Source: Odiellus spinosus (Eukaryota; Arthropoda; Arachnida; Opiliones; Phalangiidae). From it: a DNA stretch of 64,000 nucleotides. Under the pieces are notes generated by a model that did no database searches, had not been told where the DNA came from, and was given only the letters and a program-made list of their open reading frames with translations. A program made the position numbers and the translations under genes. Below, piece after piece: positions 13,701 to 25,405 of this stretch. The stretch lies in assembly GCA_963920705.1 (NCBI GenBank), contig CAWUCO010000197.1, forward strand, positions 1 through 64,000, read 5' to 3'. The first letter of the stretch is position 1, and every line of letters starts with the position of its first letter.

Positions 13701-16250
13701 CAATTCAAGAAATCATACAATATCAAAATGGTCAAATTTCAGATTTTCAAAATTCGCTTTTTGATATTAGATGTTTTTTGAATTGGCCATATTTTTCTTG
13801 TTTTTCAACGGATTTTTGAAAACTCTTATTATTTAGACTGTCCATTAATTGCTCTTTCGAATGACTTTGGTTTTGTCTAAATTGCAAAATTGTGACAAAT
13901 ATAAAATTGGTTAAAATTAAGCAAAAACGCCTAAAAATCCAAGATTATTGGATTCAAATGGACGCAAAACTTTTGAATTTTAAGCGATTTAGACAAAATT
14001 AAGACCACTCGAAAGACCAAATTTTGGTCTATCTAAAAAACAATAGTTTTGGAAAATCCGTTGAAAAACAAGAAAAAAATGGCCAATTCAAGAAATCATA
14101 CAATATCAACATAGTCAAATTTCAGATTTTAAAAATTCGCTTTTTGATATTAGATGTTTTTTGAATTGTCCATATTTTCCATGTTTTTCAACGGATTTTC
14201 CAAAACTCTTGTTTTTTAGATAGACCAATATTTGCTCTTTCGAGTGGTCTTAATTTTGTCTAAATCGCTTAAAAATCAAAAGTTTTGTGTCCATTTGAAT
14301 CCAATAATCTTGGATTTTTAAGCGTTTTTGCTTAATTTTAACCAATTTTATATTTGTCACAATTTTGCAATTTAGACAAAACCAAAGTCATTCGAAAGAG
14401 CAATTAATGGACAGTCTAAATAATAAGAGTTTTCAAAAATCCGTTGAAAAACAAGAAAAATATGGCCAATTCAAGAAATCATAGAATATCAAAATAGTCA
14501 AATTTCAGATTTTCAATATTCGCTTTTTGATATTAGATGTTTTTTGAATTGTCCATATTTTCCATGTTTTTCAACGGATTTTTGAAAACTCTTATTATTT
14601 AAACTGTCCATTAATTGTTCTTTCGAATGACTTTGGTTTTGTCTAAATTGCAAAATTGTGACAAATATAAAATTGGTTAAAATTAAGCAAAAACGCTTAA
14701 AAATCCAAGATTATTGGATTCAAATGGACACAAAACTTTTGAATTTTAAGCGATTTAGACAAAATTAAGACCACTCGAAAGACCAAATTTTGGTCTATCT
14801 AAAAAACAATAGTTTTCAAAAATCCGTTGAAAAACATGGAAAATATGGACAATTCAAAAAACATCGAATATCAAAAAGCGAATTTTTAAAATCTGAAATT
14901 TGACTATTTTGTTATTGTATGATTTCTTGAATTGGCCATATTTTTCTTGTTTTTCAACGGATTTTCCAAAGCTATTGTTTTTAGATAGACCAAAATTTGG
15001 TCTTTCGAGTGGTCTTAATTTTGTCTAAATCGCTTAAAATTCAAAAGTTTTGTGTCCATTTGAATCCAATAATCTTGGATTTTTAAGCGTTTTTGCTTAG
15101 TTTTAACCAATTTAATATTTGTCACAATTTTGCAATTTAGACAAAACCAAAGTCATTCGAAAGAGCAATTAATGGACAGTCTAAATAATAAGAGTTTTCA
15201 AAAATCCGTTGAAAAACAAGAAAAATATGGCCAATTCAAGAAATCATGGAATATCAAAATAGTCAAATTTCAGATTTTCAAAATTCGCTTTTTGATATTA
15301 GATGTTTTTTGAATTGTCCATATTTTCCATGTTTTTCAACGGATTTTCCAAAACTCTTGTTTTTTAGATAGACCAATATTTGCCCTTTCGAGTGGTCTTA
15401 ATTTTGTCTAAATCGCTTAAAAATCAAAAGTTTTGTGTCCATTTGAATCCAATAATCTTCGATTTTTAAGCGTTTTTGCTTAATTTTAACCAATTTTATA
15501 TTTGTCACAATTTTGCAATTTAGACAAAACCAAAGTCATTCGAAAGAGCAATTAATGGACAGTCTTAATAATAAGAGTTTTCAAAAATCCGTTGAAAACC
15601 AAGAAAAATATGGCCAATGCAAGAAATCATACAATATCAAAATAGTCAAATTTCAGATTTTCAAAATTCGCTTTTTGATATTAGATGTTTTTTGAATTGT
15701 CCATATTTTCCATGTTTTCAACGGATTTTTGAAAAATCTTATTATTTAGACTGTCCATTAATTGCTCTTTCGAATGACTTTGGTTTTGTCTAAATTGCAA
15801 AATTGTGACAAATATAAAATTGGTTAAAATTAAGCAAAAACGCTTAAAAATCCAAGATTATTGTATTCAAAGGGACACAAAACTTTTGAATTTTAAGCGA
15901 TTTAGACAAAATTAAGACCACTCGAAAGAGCAAATATTGGTCTATCTAAAAAACAAGAGTTTTGGAAAATCCGTTGAAAAACATGGAAAATATGGACAAT
16001 TCAAAAAACATCTAATATCAAAAAGCGAATTTTGAAAATCTGAAATTTGACTATTTTGATATTGTATGATTTCTTGAATTGGCCATATTTTTCTTGTTTT
16101 TCAACGGATTTTCCAAAACTATTGTTTTTTAGATAGACCAAAATTTGGTCTTTCGAGTGGTCTTAATTTTGTCTAAATCGCTTAAAATTCAAAAGTTTTG
16201 TGTCTATTTGAATCCAATAATCTTGGATTTTTAAGCGTTTTTGCTTAATT
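10716..16250. repeat. Satellite block of mixed orientation
   Basis: L linkers: 10880(+), 11236(-), 11646(+), 12016(+), 12385(-), 12790(+), 13150(-), 13555(+), 13936(+), 14297(-), 14705(+), 15065(-), 15450(-), 15855(+), 16215(-). Alternation is interrupted by same-direction pairs near 11.6-12.0, 13.6-13.9 and 15.1-15.4 kb. An unusual L variant near 11,970 reads attgccaaaacttgac instead of attgcaaaattgtgac. Variants are mostly single bases scattered without a clear long period. No non-satellite sequence was seen. Confidence 0.85.
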
Positions 16251-16256
16251 GAATTG
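16245..16256. other. Deletion junction inside the satellite (208 bp lost)
   Basis: Inverted L normally continues gcttaattttaaccaa, but here it reads gcttaatt and jumps straight to gaattggccat, the start of an inverted X1 arm. The missing part is the last 29 bp of L, a 106-bp arm and the 73-bp M, a total of 208 bp. The same junction recurs 1707 bp downstream. 1707 equals five monomers (1915) minus 208. Only about two bases of microhomology (tt) are visible at the joint. Confidence 0.9.
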
Positions 16257-17957
16257 GCCATATTTTTCTTGTTTTTCAACGGATTTTTGAAAACTCTTAT
16301 TATTTAGACTGTCCTTTAATTGCTCTTTCGAATGACTTTGGTTTTGTCTAAATTGCAAAATTGTGACAAACATAAAATTGGTGAAAATGAAGCAAAAACG
16401 CTTAAAAATCCAAGATTATTGGATTCAAATGGACACAAAACTTTTGATTTTTAAGCGATTTAGACAAAATTAAGACCACTCGAAAGAGCAAATATTGGTC
16501 TATCTAAAAAACAAGAGTTTTGGAAATTCCGTTGAAAAACATGGAAAATATGGACAATTCAAAAAACATCTAATATCAAAAAGCGAATTTTGAAAATCTG
16601 AAATTTGACTATTTTGATATTGTATGATTTCTTGAATTGGCCATATTTTTCTTGTTTTTCAACAGATTTTTGAAAACTATTGTTTTTTAGATAGACCAAA
16701 ATTTGGTCTTTCGAGTGGTCTTAATTTTGTCTAAATCGCTTAAAATTCAAAAGTTTTGTGTCCATTTGAATCCAATAATCTTGGATTTTTAAGCGTTTTT
16801 GCTTAATTTTAACCAATTTTATATTTGTCACAATTTTGCAATTTAGACAAAACCAAAGTCATTCGAAAGAGCAATTAATGAACAGTTTAAATAATAAGAG
16901 TTTTCAAAAATCCGTTGAAAAACATGGAAAATATGGACAATTCAAAAAACATCTAATATCAAAAAGCGAATTTTGAAAATCTGAAATTTGACTATTTTGA
17001 TATTCTATGATTTCTTGAATTGGCCATATTTTTCTTGTTTTTCAACGGATTTTTGAAAACTCTTATTATTTAGACTGTCCATTAATTGCTCTTTCGAATG
17101 ACTTTGGTTTTGTCTAAATTGCAAAATTTTGACAAATCTAAAATTGGTTAAAATTAAGCAAAAACGCTTAAAAATCCAAGATTATTGGATTCAAATGGAC
17201 ACAAAACTTTTGAATTTTAAGCGATTTAGACAAAATTAAGACCACTCGAAAGAGCAAATATTGGTCTATCTAAAAAACAAGAGTTTTGGAAAATCCGTTG
17301 AAAAACATGGAAAATATGGACAATTCAAAAAACATCTAATATCAAAAAGCGAATTTTGAAAATCTGAAATTTGACTATTTTGATATTGTATGATTTCTTG
17401 AATTGGCCATATTTTTCTTGTTTTTCAACGGATTTTTGAAAACTCTTATTATTTAGACTGTCCATTAATTGCTCTTTCGAATGACTTTGGGTTTGTCTAA
17501 ATTGCAAAATTGTGACAAATATAAAATTGGTTAAAATTAAGCAAAAACGCTTAAAAATCCAAGATTATTGGATTCAAATGGACACAAAACTTTTGATTTT
17601 TAAGCGATTTAGACAAAATTAAGACCACTCGAAAGAGCAAATATTGGTCTATCTAAAAAACAAGAGTTTTGGAAAATCCGTTGAAAAACATGGAAAATAT
17701 GGACAATTCAAAAAACATCTAATATCAAAAAGCGAATTTTGAAAATCTGAAATTTGACTATTTTGATATTGTATGATTTCTTGAATTGGCCATATTTTTC
17801 TTGTTTTTCAACGGATTTTCCAAAACTATTGTTTTTTAGATAGACCAAAATTTGGTCTTTCGAGTGGTCTTAATTTTGTCTAAATCGCTTAAAATTCAAA
17901 AGTTTTGTGTCTATTTGAATCCAATAATCTTGGATTTTTAAGCGTTTTTGCTTAATT
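16251..17957. repeat. Higher-order repeat B, copy 1 (1707 bp, five monomers with a deletion)
   Basis: L linkers near 16410(+), 16770(-), 17175(+), 17560(+) and 17920(-). Markers recurring at +1707 are actgtcctttaattgc just after the junction, tgtctatttgaatcc (16201 and 17908) and gacaaatctaaaattgg (17131 and 18838). Similarity also extends upstream of the junction to about 15.7 kb, so the unit boundary chosen here is the deletion joint for convenience. Confidence 0.88.
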
Positions 17958-17963
17958 GAATTG
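17952..17963. other. Second copy of the 208-bp deletion junction
   Basis: gcttaatt is again joined directly to gaattggccat. Identity of the joint with that at 16,250 shows that the deletion came first and was then copied as part of the 1707-bp unit. Confidence 0.9.
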
Positions 17964-19490
17964 GCCATATTTTTCTTGTTTTTCAACGGATTTTTGAAAA
18001 CTCTTATTATTTAGACTGTCCTTTAATTGCTCTTTTTAATGACTTTGGTTTTGTCTAAATTGCAAAATTGTGACAAATATAAAATTGGTTAAAATAAAGC
18101 AAAAACGCTTAAAAATCCAAGATTATTGGATTCAAATGGACACAAAACTTTTGATTTTTAAGCGATTTAGACAAAATTAAGACCACTCGAAAGAGCAAAT
18201 ATTGGTCTATCTAAAAAACAAGAGTTTTGGAAAATCCGTTGAAAAACATGGAAAATATGGACAATTCAAAAAACATCTAATATCAAAAAGCGAATTTTGA
18301 AAATCTGAAATTTGACTATTTTGATATTGTATGATTTCTTGAATTGGCCATATTTTTCTTGTTTTTCAACGGATTTTTGAAAACTATTGTTTTTTAGATA
18401 GACCAAAATTTGGTCTTTCGAGTGGTCTTAATTTTGTCTAAATCGCTTAAAATTCAAAAGTTTTGTGTCCATTTGAATCCAATAATCTTGGATTTTTAAG
18501 CGTTTTTGCTTAATTTTAACCAATTTTATATTTGTCACAATTTTGCAATTTAGACAAAACCAAAGTCATTCGAAAGAGCAATTAATGGACAGTTTAAATA
18601 ATAAGAGTTTTCAAAAATCCGTTGAAAAACATGGAAAATATGGACAATTCAAAAAACATCTAATATCAAAAAGCGAATTTTGAAAATCTGAAATTTGACT
18701 ATTTTGTTATTCTATGATTTCTTGAATTGGCCATATTTTTCTTGTTTTTCAACGGATTTTTGAAAACTCTTATTATTTAGACTGTCCATTAATTGCTCTT
18801 TCGAATGACTTTGGTTTTGTCTAAATTGCAAATTTGTGACAAATCTAAAATTGGTTAAAATTAAGCAAAAACGCTTAAAAATCCAAGATTATTGGATTCA
18901 AATGGACACAAAACTTTTGAATTTTAAGCGATTTAGACAAAATTAAGACCACTCGAAAGAGCAAATATTGGTCTATCTAAAAAACAAGAGTTTTGGAAAA
19001 TCCGTTGAAAAACATGGAAAATATGGATAATTCAAAAAACATCTAATATCAAAAAGCGAATTTTGAAAATCTGAAATTTGACTATTTTGATATTGTATGA
19101 TTTCTTGAATTGGCCATATTTTTCTTGTTTTTCAACGGATTTTTGAAAACTCTTATTATTTAGACTGTCCATTAATTGCTCTTTCGAATGACTTTGGTTT
19201 TGTCTAAATTGCAAAATTGTGACAAATATAAAATTGGTTAAAAATAAGCAAAAACGCTTAAAAATCCAAGATTATTGGATTCAAATGGACACAAAACTTT
19301 TGAATTTTAAGTGATTTAGACAAAATTAAGACCACTCGAAAGAACAAATATTGGTCTATCTAAAAAACAAGAGTTTTGGAAAATCCGTTGAAAAACATGG
19401 AAAATATGGACAATTCAAAAAACATCTAATATCAAAAAGCGAATTTTGAAAATCTGAAATTTGACTATTTTGATATTGTATGATTTCTTG
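17958..19490. repeat. Higher-order repeat B, copy 2 (partial)
   Basis: It matches 16,251 onward for about 1.5 kb, with L linkers at 18120(+), 18475(-), 18890(+) and 19270(+). Private differences include gctctttttaatgac at about 18,027 and aaaataaagc at about 18,091. The aaaataaagc variant also appears at 28,251, after another deleted unit, which suggests a historical link between these loci. Similarity ends near 19,490, where copy 1 has an X2-type arm and this copy has X1. Confidence 0.82.
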
Positions 19491-19871
19491 AATTGGCCAT
19501 ATTTTTCTTGTTTTTCAACGGATTTTTGAAAACTCTTATTATTTAGACTGTCCATTAATTGCTCTTTCGAATGACTTTGGTTTTGTCTAAATAGCAAAAT
19601 TGTGACAAATATAAAATTGGTTAAAAATAAGCAAAAACGCTTAAAAATCCAAGATTATTGGATTCAAATGGACACAAAACTTTTGAATTTTAAGCGATTT
19701 AGACAAAATTAAGACCACTCGAAAGAGCAAATATTGGTCTATCTAAAAAACAAGAGTTTTGGAAAATCCGTTGAAAAACATGGAACATATGGACAATTCA
19801 AAAACATCTAATATCAAAAAGCGAATTTTTAAAATCTGAAATTTGACTATTTTGATATTGTATGATTTCTT
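19107..19871 (+). repeat. Direct tandem pair of monomers
   Basis: Inverted X1 arms begin at 19107 and 19490, 383 bp apart, and the next arm begins at 19872 (one base lost in M, aaaaacatc near 19,800). L linkers 18890, 19270 and 19655 are all plus. Both monomers share gttaaaaataagcaaaaac, which differs from the usual gttaaaattaagc and recurs at 20,771. Confidence 0.85.
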
Positions 19872-21020
19872 GAATTGGCCATATTTTTCTTGTTTTTCAA
19901 CGGATTTTCCAAAACTATTGTTTTTTAGATAGACCAAAATTTGCTCTTTCGAGTGGTCTTAATTTTGTCTAAATCGCTTAAAAATCAAATGTTTTGTGCC
20001 CATTTGAATCCAATAATCTTGGATTTTTAAGCGTTTTTGCTTTATTTTAACCAATTTTATATTTTTCACAATTTTGCAATTTAGACAAAACCAAAGTCAT
20101 TCGAAAGAGCAATTAATGGACAGTTTAAATAATAAGAGTTTTCAAAAATCCGTTGAAAAACATGGAAAGTATGGACAATTCAAAAAACATCTAATATCAA
20201 AAAGCGAATTTTGAAAATCTGAAATTTGACTATTTTGATATTCTATGATTTCTTGAATTGGCCATATTTTTCTTGTTTTTCAACGGATTTTTGAAAACTC
20301 TTATTATTTAGACTGTCCATTAATTGCTCTTTCGAATGACTTTGGTTTTGTCTAAATTGCAAAATTGTGACAAATATAAAATTGGTTAAAATTAAGCAAA
20401 AACGCTTAAAAATCCAAGATTATTATATTCAAATGGACACAAAACTTTTGATTTTTAAGCGATTTAGACAAAATTAAGACCACTCGAAAGAGCAAATATT
20501 GGTCTATCTAAAAAACAAGAGTTTTGGAAAATCCGTTGAAAAACATGGAAAATATGGCCAATTCAAAAAACATCTAATATCAAAAAGCGAATTTTTAAAA
20601 TCTGAAATTTGACTATTTTGATATTGTATGATTTCTTGAATTGGCCATATTTTTCTTGTTTTTCAACGGATTTTTGAAAACTCTTATTATTTAGACTGTC
20701 CATTAATTGCTCTTTCGAATGACTTTGGTTTTGTCTAAATTGCAAAATTGTGACAAATATAAAATTGGTTAAAAATAAGCAAAAACGCTTAAAAATCCAA
20801 GATTATTGGATTCAAATGGACACAAAACTTTTGAATTTTAAGCGATTTAGACAAAATTAAGACCACTCGAAAGAGCAAATATTGGTCTATCTAAAAAACA
20901 AGAGTTTTGGAAAATCCGTTGAAAAACATGGAAAATATGGACAATTCAAAAAACATCTAATATCAAAAAGCGAATTTTTAAAATCTGAAATTTGACTATT
21001 TTGATATTGTATGATTTCTT
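19872..21020. repeat. 1149-bp trimer repeated at 21,021
   Basis: The inverted X2 arm followed by the unusual L variant atcaaatgttttgtgccc occurs at 19,984 and 21,133, exactly 1149 bp (three monomers) apart. L linkers: 20010(-), 20420(+), 20800(+). The second copy is recognisable to about 21.7 kb. Minor differences include ttattatattcaaatgg near 20,420. Confidence 0.85.
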
Positions 21021-24000
21021 GAATTGGCCATATTTTTCATGTTTTTCAACGGATTTTCCAAAACTATTGTTTTTTAGATAGACCAAAATTTGCTCTTTCG
21101 AGTGGTCTTAATTTTGTCTAAATCGCTTAAAAATCAAATGTTTTGTGCCCATTTGAATCCAATAATCTTGGATTTTTAAGCGTTTTTGCTTTATTTTAAC
21201 CAATTTTATATTTGTCACAATTTTGCAATTTAGACAAAACCAAAGTCATTCGAAAGAGCAATTAATGGACAGTTTAAATAATAAGAGTTTTCAAAAATCC
21301 GTTGAAAAACATGGAAAATATGGTCAATTCAAAAAACATCTAATATCAAAAAGCGAATTTTGAAAATCTGAAATTTGACTATTTTGATATTCTATGATTT
21401 CTTGAATTGGCCATATTTTTCTTGTTTTTCAACGGATTTTTGAAAACTCTTATTATTTAGACTGTCCATTAATTGCTCTTTCGAAAGACTTTGGTTTTGT
21501 CTAAATTGCAAAATTGTGACAAATATAAAATTGGTTAAAATTAAGCAAAAACGCTTAAAAATCCAAGATTATTGGATTCAAATGGACACAAAACTTTGGA
21601 ATTTTAAGCGATTTAGACAAAATTAAGACCACTCGAAAGACCAAATTTTGGTCTATCTAAAAAACAAGAGTTTTGGAAAATCCGTTGAAAAACATGGAAA
21701 ATATGGCCAATTCAAAAAACATCTAATATCAAAAAGCGAATTTTTAAAATCTGAAATTTGACTATTTTGATATTGTATGCTTTCTTGAATTGGCCATATT
21801 TTTCTTGTTTTTCAACGGATTTTCCAAAATTATTGTTTTTTAGATAGACCAAAATTTGGTCTTTCGAGTGGTCTTAATTTTGTCTAAATCGCTTAAAATT
21901 CAAAAGTTTTGTGTCCCTTTGAATCCAATAATCTTGGATTTTTAAGCGTTTTTGCTTAATTTTAACCAATTTTATATTTGTCACAATTTTGCAATTTAGA
22001 CAAAACCAAAGTCATTCGAAAGAGCAATTAATGGACAGTCTAAATAATAAGATTTTTCAAAAATCCGTTGAAAACATGGAAAATATGGACAATTCAAAAA
22101 ACATCTAATATCAAAAAGCGAATTTTGAAAATCTGAAATTTGACTATTTTGATATTGTATGATTTCTTGAATTGGCCATATTTTTCTTGGTTTTCAACGG
22201 ATTTTTGAAAACTCTTATTATTAAGACTGTCCATTAATTGCTCTTTCGAATGACTTTGGTTTTGTCTAAATTGCAAAATTGTGACAAATATAAAATTGGT
22301 TAAAATTAAGCAAAAACGCTTAAAAATCGAAGATTATTGGATTCAAATGGACACAAAACTTTTGATTTTTAAGCGATTTAGACAAAATTAAGACCACTCG
22401 AAAGAGCAAATATTGGTCTATCTAAAAAACAAGAGTTTTGGAAAATCCGTTGAAAAACATGGAAAATATGGACAATTCAAAAAACATCTAATATCAAAAA
22501 GCGAATTTTGAAAATCTGAAATTTGACTATTTTGATATTCTATGATTTCTTGAATTGGCCATATTTTTCTTGTTTTTCAACGGATTTTTGAAAACTCTTA
22601 TTATTTAGACTGTCCATTAATTGCTCTTTCGAATGACTTTGGTTTTGTCTAAATTGCAAAATTGTGACAAATATTAAATTGGTTAAAATTAAGCAAAAAC
22701 GCTTAAAAATCCAAGATTATTGGATTCAAATGGACACAAAACTTTTGAATTTTAAGCGATTTAGACAAAATTAAGACCACTCGAAAGACCAAATTTTGGT
22801 CTATCTAAAAACAATAGCTTTGGAAAATCCGTTGAAAAACAAGAAAAATATGGCCAATTCAAGAAATCATACAATAACAAAATAGTCAAATTTCAGATTT
22901 TAAAAATTCGCTTTTTGATATTCGATGTTTTTTGAATTGTCCATATTTTCCATGTTTTTCAACGGATTTTTGAAAACTATTGTTTTTTAGATAGACCAAA
23001 ATTTGGTCTTTCGAGTGGTCTTAATTTTGTCTAAATCGCTTAAAATTCAAAAGTTTTGTGTCCATTTGAATCCAATAATCTTGGATTTTTAAGCGTTTTT
23101 GCTTAATTTTAACCAATTTTATATTTGTCACAATTTTGAAATTTAGACAAAACCAAAGTCATTCGAAAGAACAATTAATGGACAGTTTAAATAATAAGAG
23201 TTTTCAAAAATCCGTTGAAAAACATGGAAAATATGGACAATTCAAAAAACATCTAATATCAAAAAGCGAATATTGAAAATCTGAAATTTGACTATTTTGA
23301 TATTCTATGATTTCTTGAATTGGCCATATTTTTCTTGTTTTTCAACGGATTTTTGAAAACTCTTATTATTTAGACTGTCCATTAATTGCTCTTTCGAATG
23401 ACTTTGGTTTTGTCTAAATTGCAAAATTGTGACAAATATAAAATTGGTTAAAATTAAGCAAAAACGCTTAAAAATCCAAGATTATTGGATTCAAATGGAC
23501 ACAAAACTTTTGATTTTTAAGCGATTTAGACAAAATTAAGACCACTCGAAAGAGCAAATATTGGTCTATCTAAAAAACAAGAGTTTTGGAAAATCCGTTG
23601 AAAAACATGTAAAATATGGACAATTCAAAAAACATCTAATATCAAAAAGCGAATTTTTAAAATCTGAAATTTGACTATGTTGATATTGTATGATTTCTTG
23701 AATTGGCCATTTTTTTCTTGTTTTTCAACGGATTTTCCAAAACTATTGTTTTTTAGATAGACCAAAATTTGGTCTTTCGAGTGGTCTTAATTTTGTCTAA
23801 ATCGCTTAAAATTCAAAAGTTTTGCGTCCATTTGAATCCAATAATCTTGGATTTTTAGGCGTTTTTGCTTAATTTTAACCAATTTTATATTTGTCACAAT
23901 TTTGCAATTTAGACAAAACCAAAGTCATTCGAAAGAGCAATTAATGGACAGTCTAAATAATAAGAGTTTTCAAAAATCCGTTGAAAAACAAGAAAAATAT

Positions 24001-25051
24001 GGCCAATTCAAAAAACATCTAATATCAAAAAGCGAATTTTGAAAATCTGAAATTTGACTATTTTGATATTGTATGATTTCTTGAATTGGCCATATTTTTC
24101 TTGTTTTTCAACGGATTTTCCAAAACTATTGTTTTTTAGATAGACCAAAATTTGGTCTTTCGAGTGGTCTTAATTTTGTCTAAATCGCTTAAAATTCAAA
24201 AGTTTTGTGTCCATTTGAATCCAATAATCTTGGATTTTTAAGCGTTTTTGCTTAATTTTAACCAATTTTATATTTGTCACAATTTTGCAATTTAGACAAA
24301 ACCAAAGTCATTCGAAAGATCAATTAATGGACAGTTTAAATAATAAGAGTTTTCAAAAATCCGTTGAAAAACATGGAAAATATGGACAATTCAAAAAACA
24401 TCTAATATCAAAAAGCGAATTTTGAAAATCTGAAATTTGACTATTTTGATATTCAATGATTTCTTGAATTGGCCATATTTTTCTTGTTTTTCAACGGATT
24501 TTTGAAAATCTTATTATTTAGACTGTCCATTAATTGCTCTTTCGAATGACTTTGGTTTTGTCTAAATTGCAAAATTGTGACAAATATAAAATTGGTTAAA
24601 ATTAAGCAAAAACGCTTAAAAATCCAAGATTATTGGATTCAAATGGACACAAAACTTTTGAATTTTAAGCGATTTAGACAAAATTAAGACCACTCGAAAG
24701 ACCAAATTTTGGTCTATCTAAAAAACAATAGTTTTGGAAAATCCGTTGAAAAACAAGAAAAATATGGCCAATTCAAGAAATCATACAATATCAAAATAGT
24801 CAAATTCCAGATTTTAAAAATTCGCTTTTTGATATTAGATGTTTTTTGAATTGTCCATATTTTCCATGTTTTTCAACGGATTTTCCAAAACTATTGTTTT
24901 TTAGATAGACCAAAATTTGGTCTTTCGAGTGGTCTTAATTTTGTCTAAATCGCTTAAAATTCAAAAGTTTTGTGTCCATTGGAATCCAATAATCTTGGAT
25001 TTTTAAGCGTTTTTGCTTAATTTTAACCAATTTTATATTTGTCACAATTTT
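21021..25051. repeat. Satellite block of mixed orientation
   Basis: L linkers: 21160(-), 21570(+), 21925(-), 22330(+), 22710(+), 23070(-), 23480(+), 23840(-), 24220(-), 24635(+), 24980(-). No long period was evident by eye. Arms here include X1 heads with X2-type tails (for example about 23,190 and 24,340). At about 24,000 an X1 arm with its own tail is followed by M in the orientation normally next to X2. Nothing other than satellite was seen. Confidence 0.85.
24700..24714. other. 15-base palindrome in X2 allele (example)
   Basis: gaccaaattttggtc pairs 7 + 7 bases around one central base. It is one of two common X2 alleles. The other reads gagcaaatattggtc at the same place and breaks the outer part of the dyad. 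Both alleles are scattered through the whole window. Confidence 0.85.
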
Positions 25052-25157
25052 GCAATTTAGACAAAACCAAAGTCATTCGAAAGAGCAATTAATGGACAGT
25101 CTAAATAATAAGAGTTTTCAAAAATCCGTTGAAAAACAAGAAAAATATGGCCAATTC
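25052..25157 (+). repeat. Arm X1, representative copy
   Basis: This 106-bp arm runs from gcaatttagacaaaacc to tatggccaattc. It contains TTCGAA at 25076-25081, which X2 lacks (ctcgaa), and the shared 18-bp core at 25121-25138. Three A-tracts at arm positions 69-73, 81-85 and 90-94 are spaced about one helical turn apart. The arm can be read without stops from the TTG at 25050, but there is no evidence that it is a gene. Confidence 0.93.
25121..25138 (+). repeat. 18-bp core identical in both arm types
   Basis: aaaatccgttgaaaaaca occupies arm positions 70-87 and is the longest stretch without a difference between X1 and X2. The X2 copy in this monomer is at 25504-25521. Most chimeric arms switch from X1 type to X2 type, or the reverse, across it. 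It occurs in inverted orientation on the two sides of every M. It may be a preferred exchange site or a protein-binding site; neither is shown. Confidence 0.8.
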
Positions 25158-25230
25158 AAGAAATCATACAATATCAAAATAGTCAAATTTCAGATTTTAA
25201 AAATTCGCTTTTTGATATTAGATGTTTTTT
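25158..25230 (+). repeat. Linker M, representative copy
   Basis: This 73-bp linker lies between caattc and gaattg and is about 19% G+C. It is itself a degenerate palindrome: aatatcaaaa near its left end is answered by ttttgatatt near its right end. A frequent single-base difference, atacaat or atagaat, lies near its left end. M occurs in both orientations between arms of every type. Confidence 0.9.
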
Positions 25231-25367
25231 GAATTGGCCATATTTTTCTTGTTTTTCAACGGATTTTTGAAAACTCTTATTATTTAGACTGTCCATTAAT
25301 TGCTCTTTCGAATGACTTTGGTTTTGTCTAAATTGCAAAATTGTGACAAATATAAAATTGGTTAAAA

Positions 25368-25385
25368 TTAAGCAAAAACGCTTAA
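25368..25385. other. Small hairpin 1 in L
   Basis: ttaagc and gcttaa form a 6-bp stem around the loop aaaaac. It is conserved in nearly all L copies. A few copies change a stem base, such as aagctttttt near 32,104 and aaacgtttttgc near 61,584. Its copy number and orientation argue against a terminator role. Confidence 0.8.
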
Positions 25386-25386
25386 A

Positions 25387-25405
25387 AATCCAAGATTATT
25401 GGATT
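25387..25405. other. Small hairpin 2 in L
   Basis: aatccaa and ttggatt form a 7-bp stem around gatta, one base after hairpin 1. It is kept in most of the roughly 168 L copies. Confidence 0.8.

Noticed and set aside
25073-25090. Possible CENP-B box around attcgaaagagcaatt
   Set aside because: It has TTCG and the central A, but the CGGG half of the motif is missing in all copies I inspected.
25368-25405. Rho-independent terminator or attenuator hairpins
   Set aside because: Stems are short and AT-rich, present about 168 times in both orientations, and there are no genes nearby.
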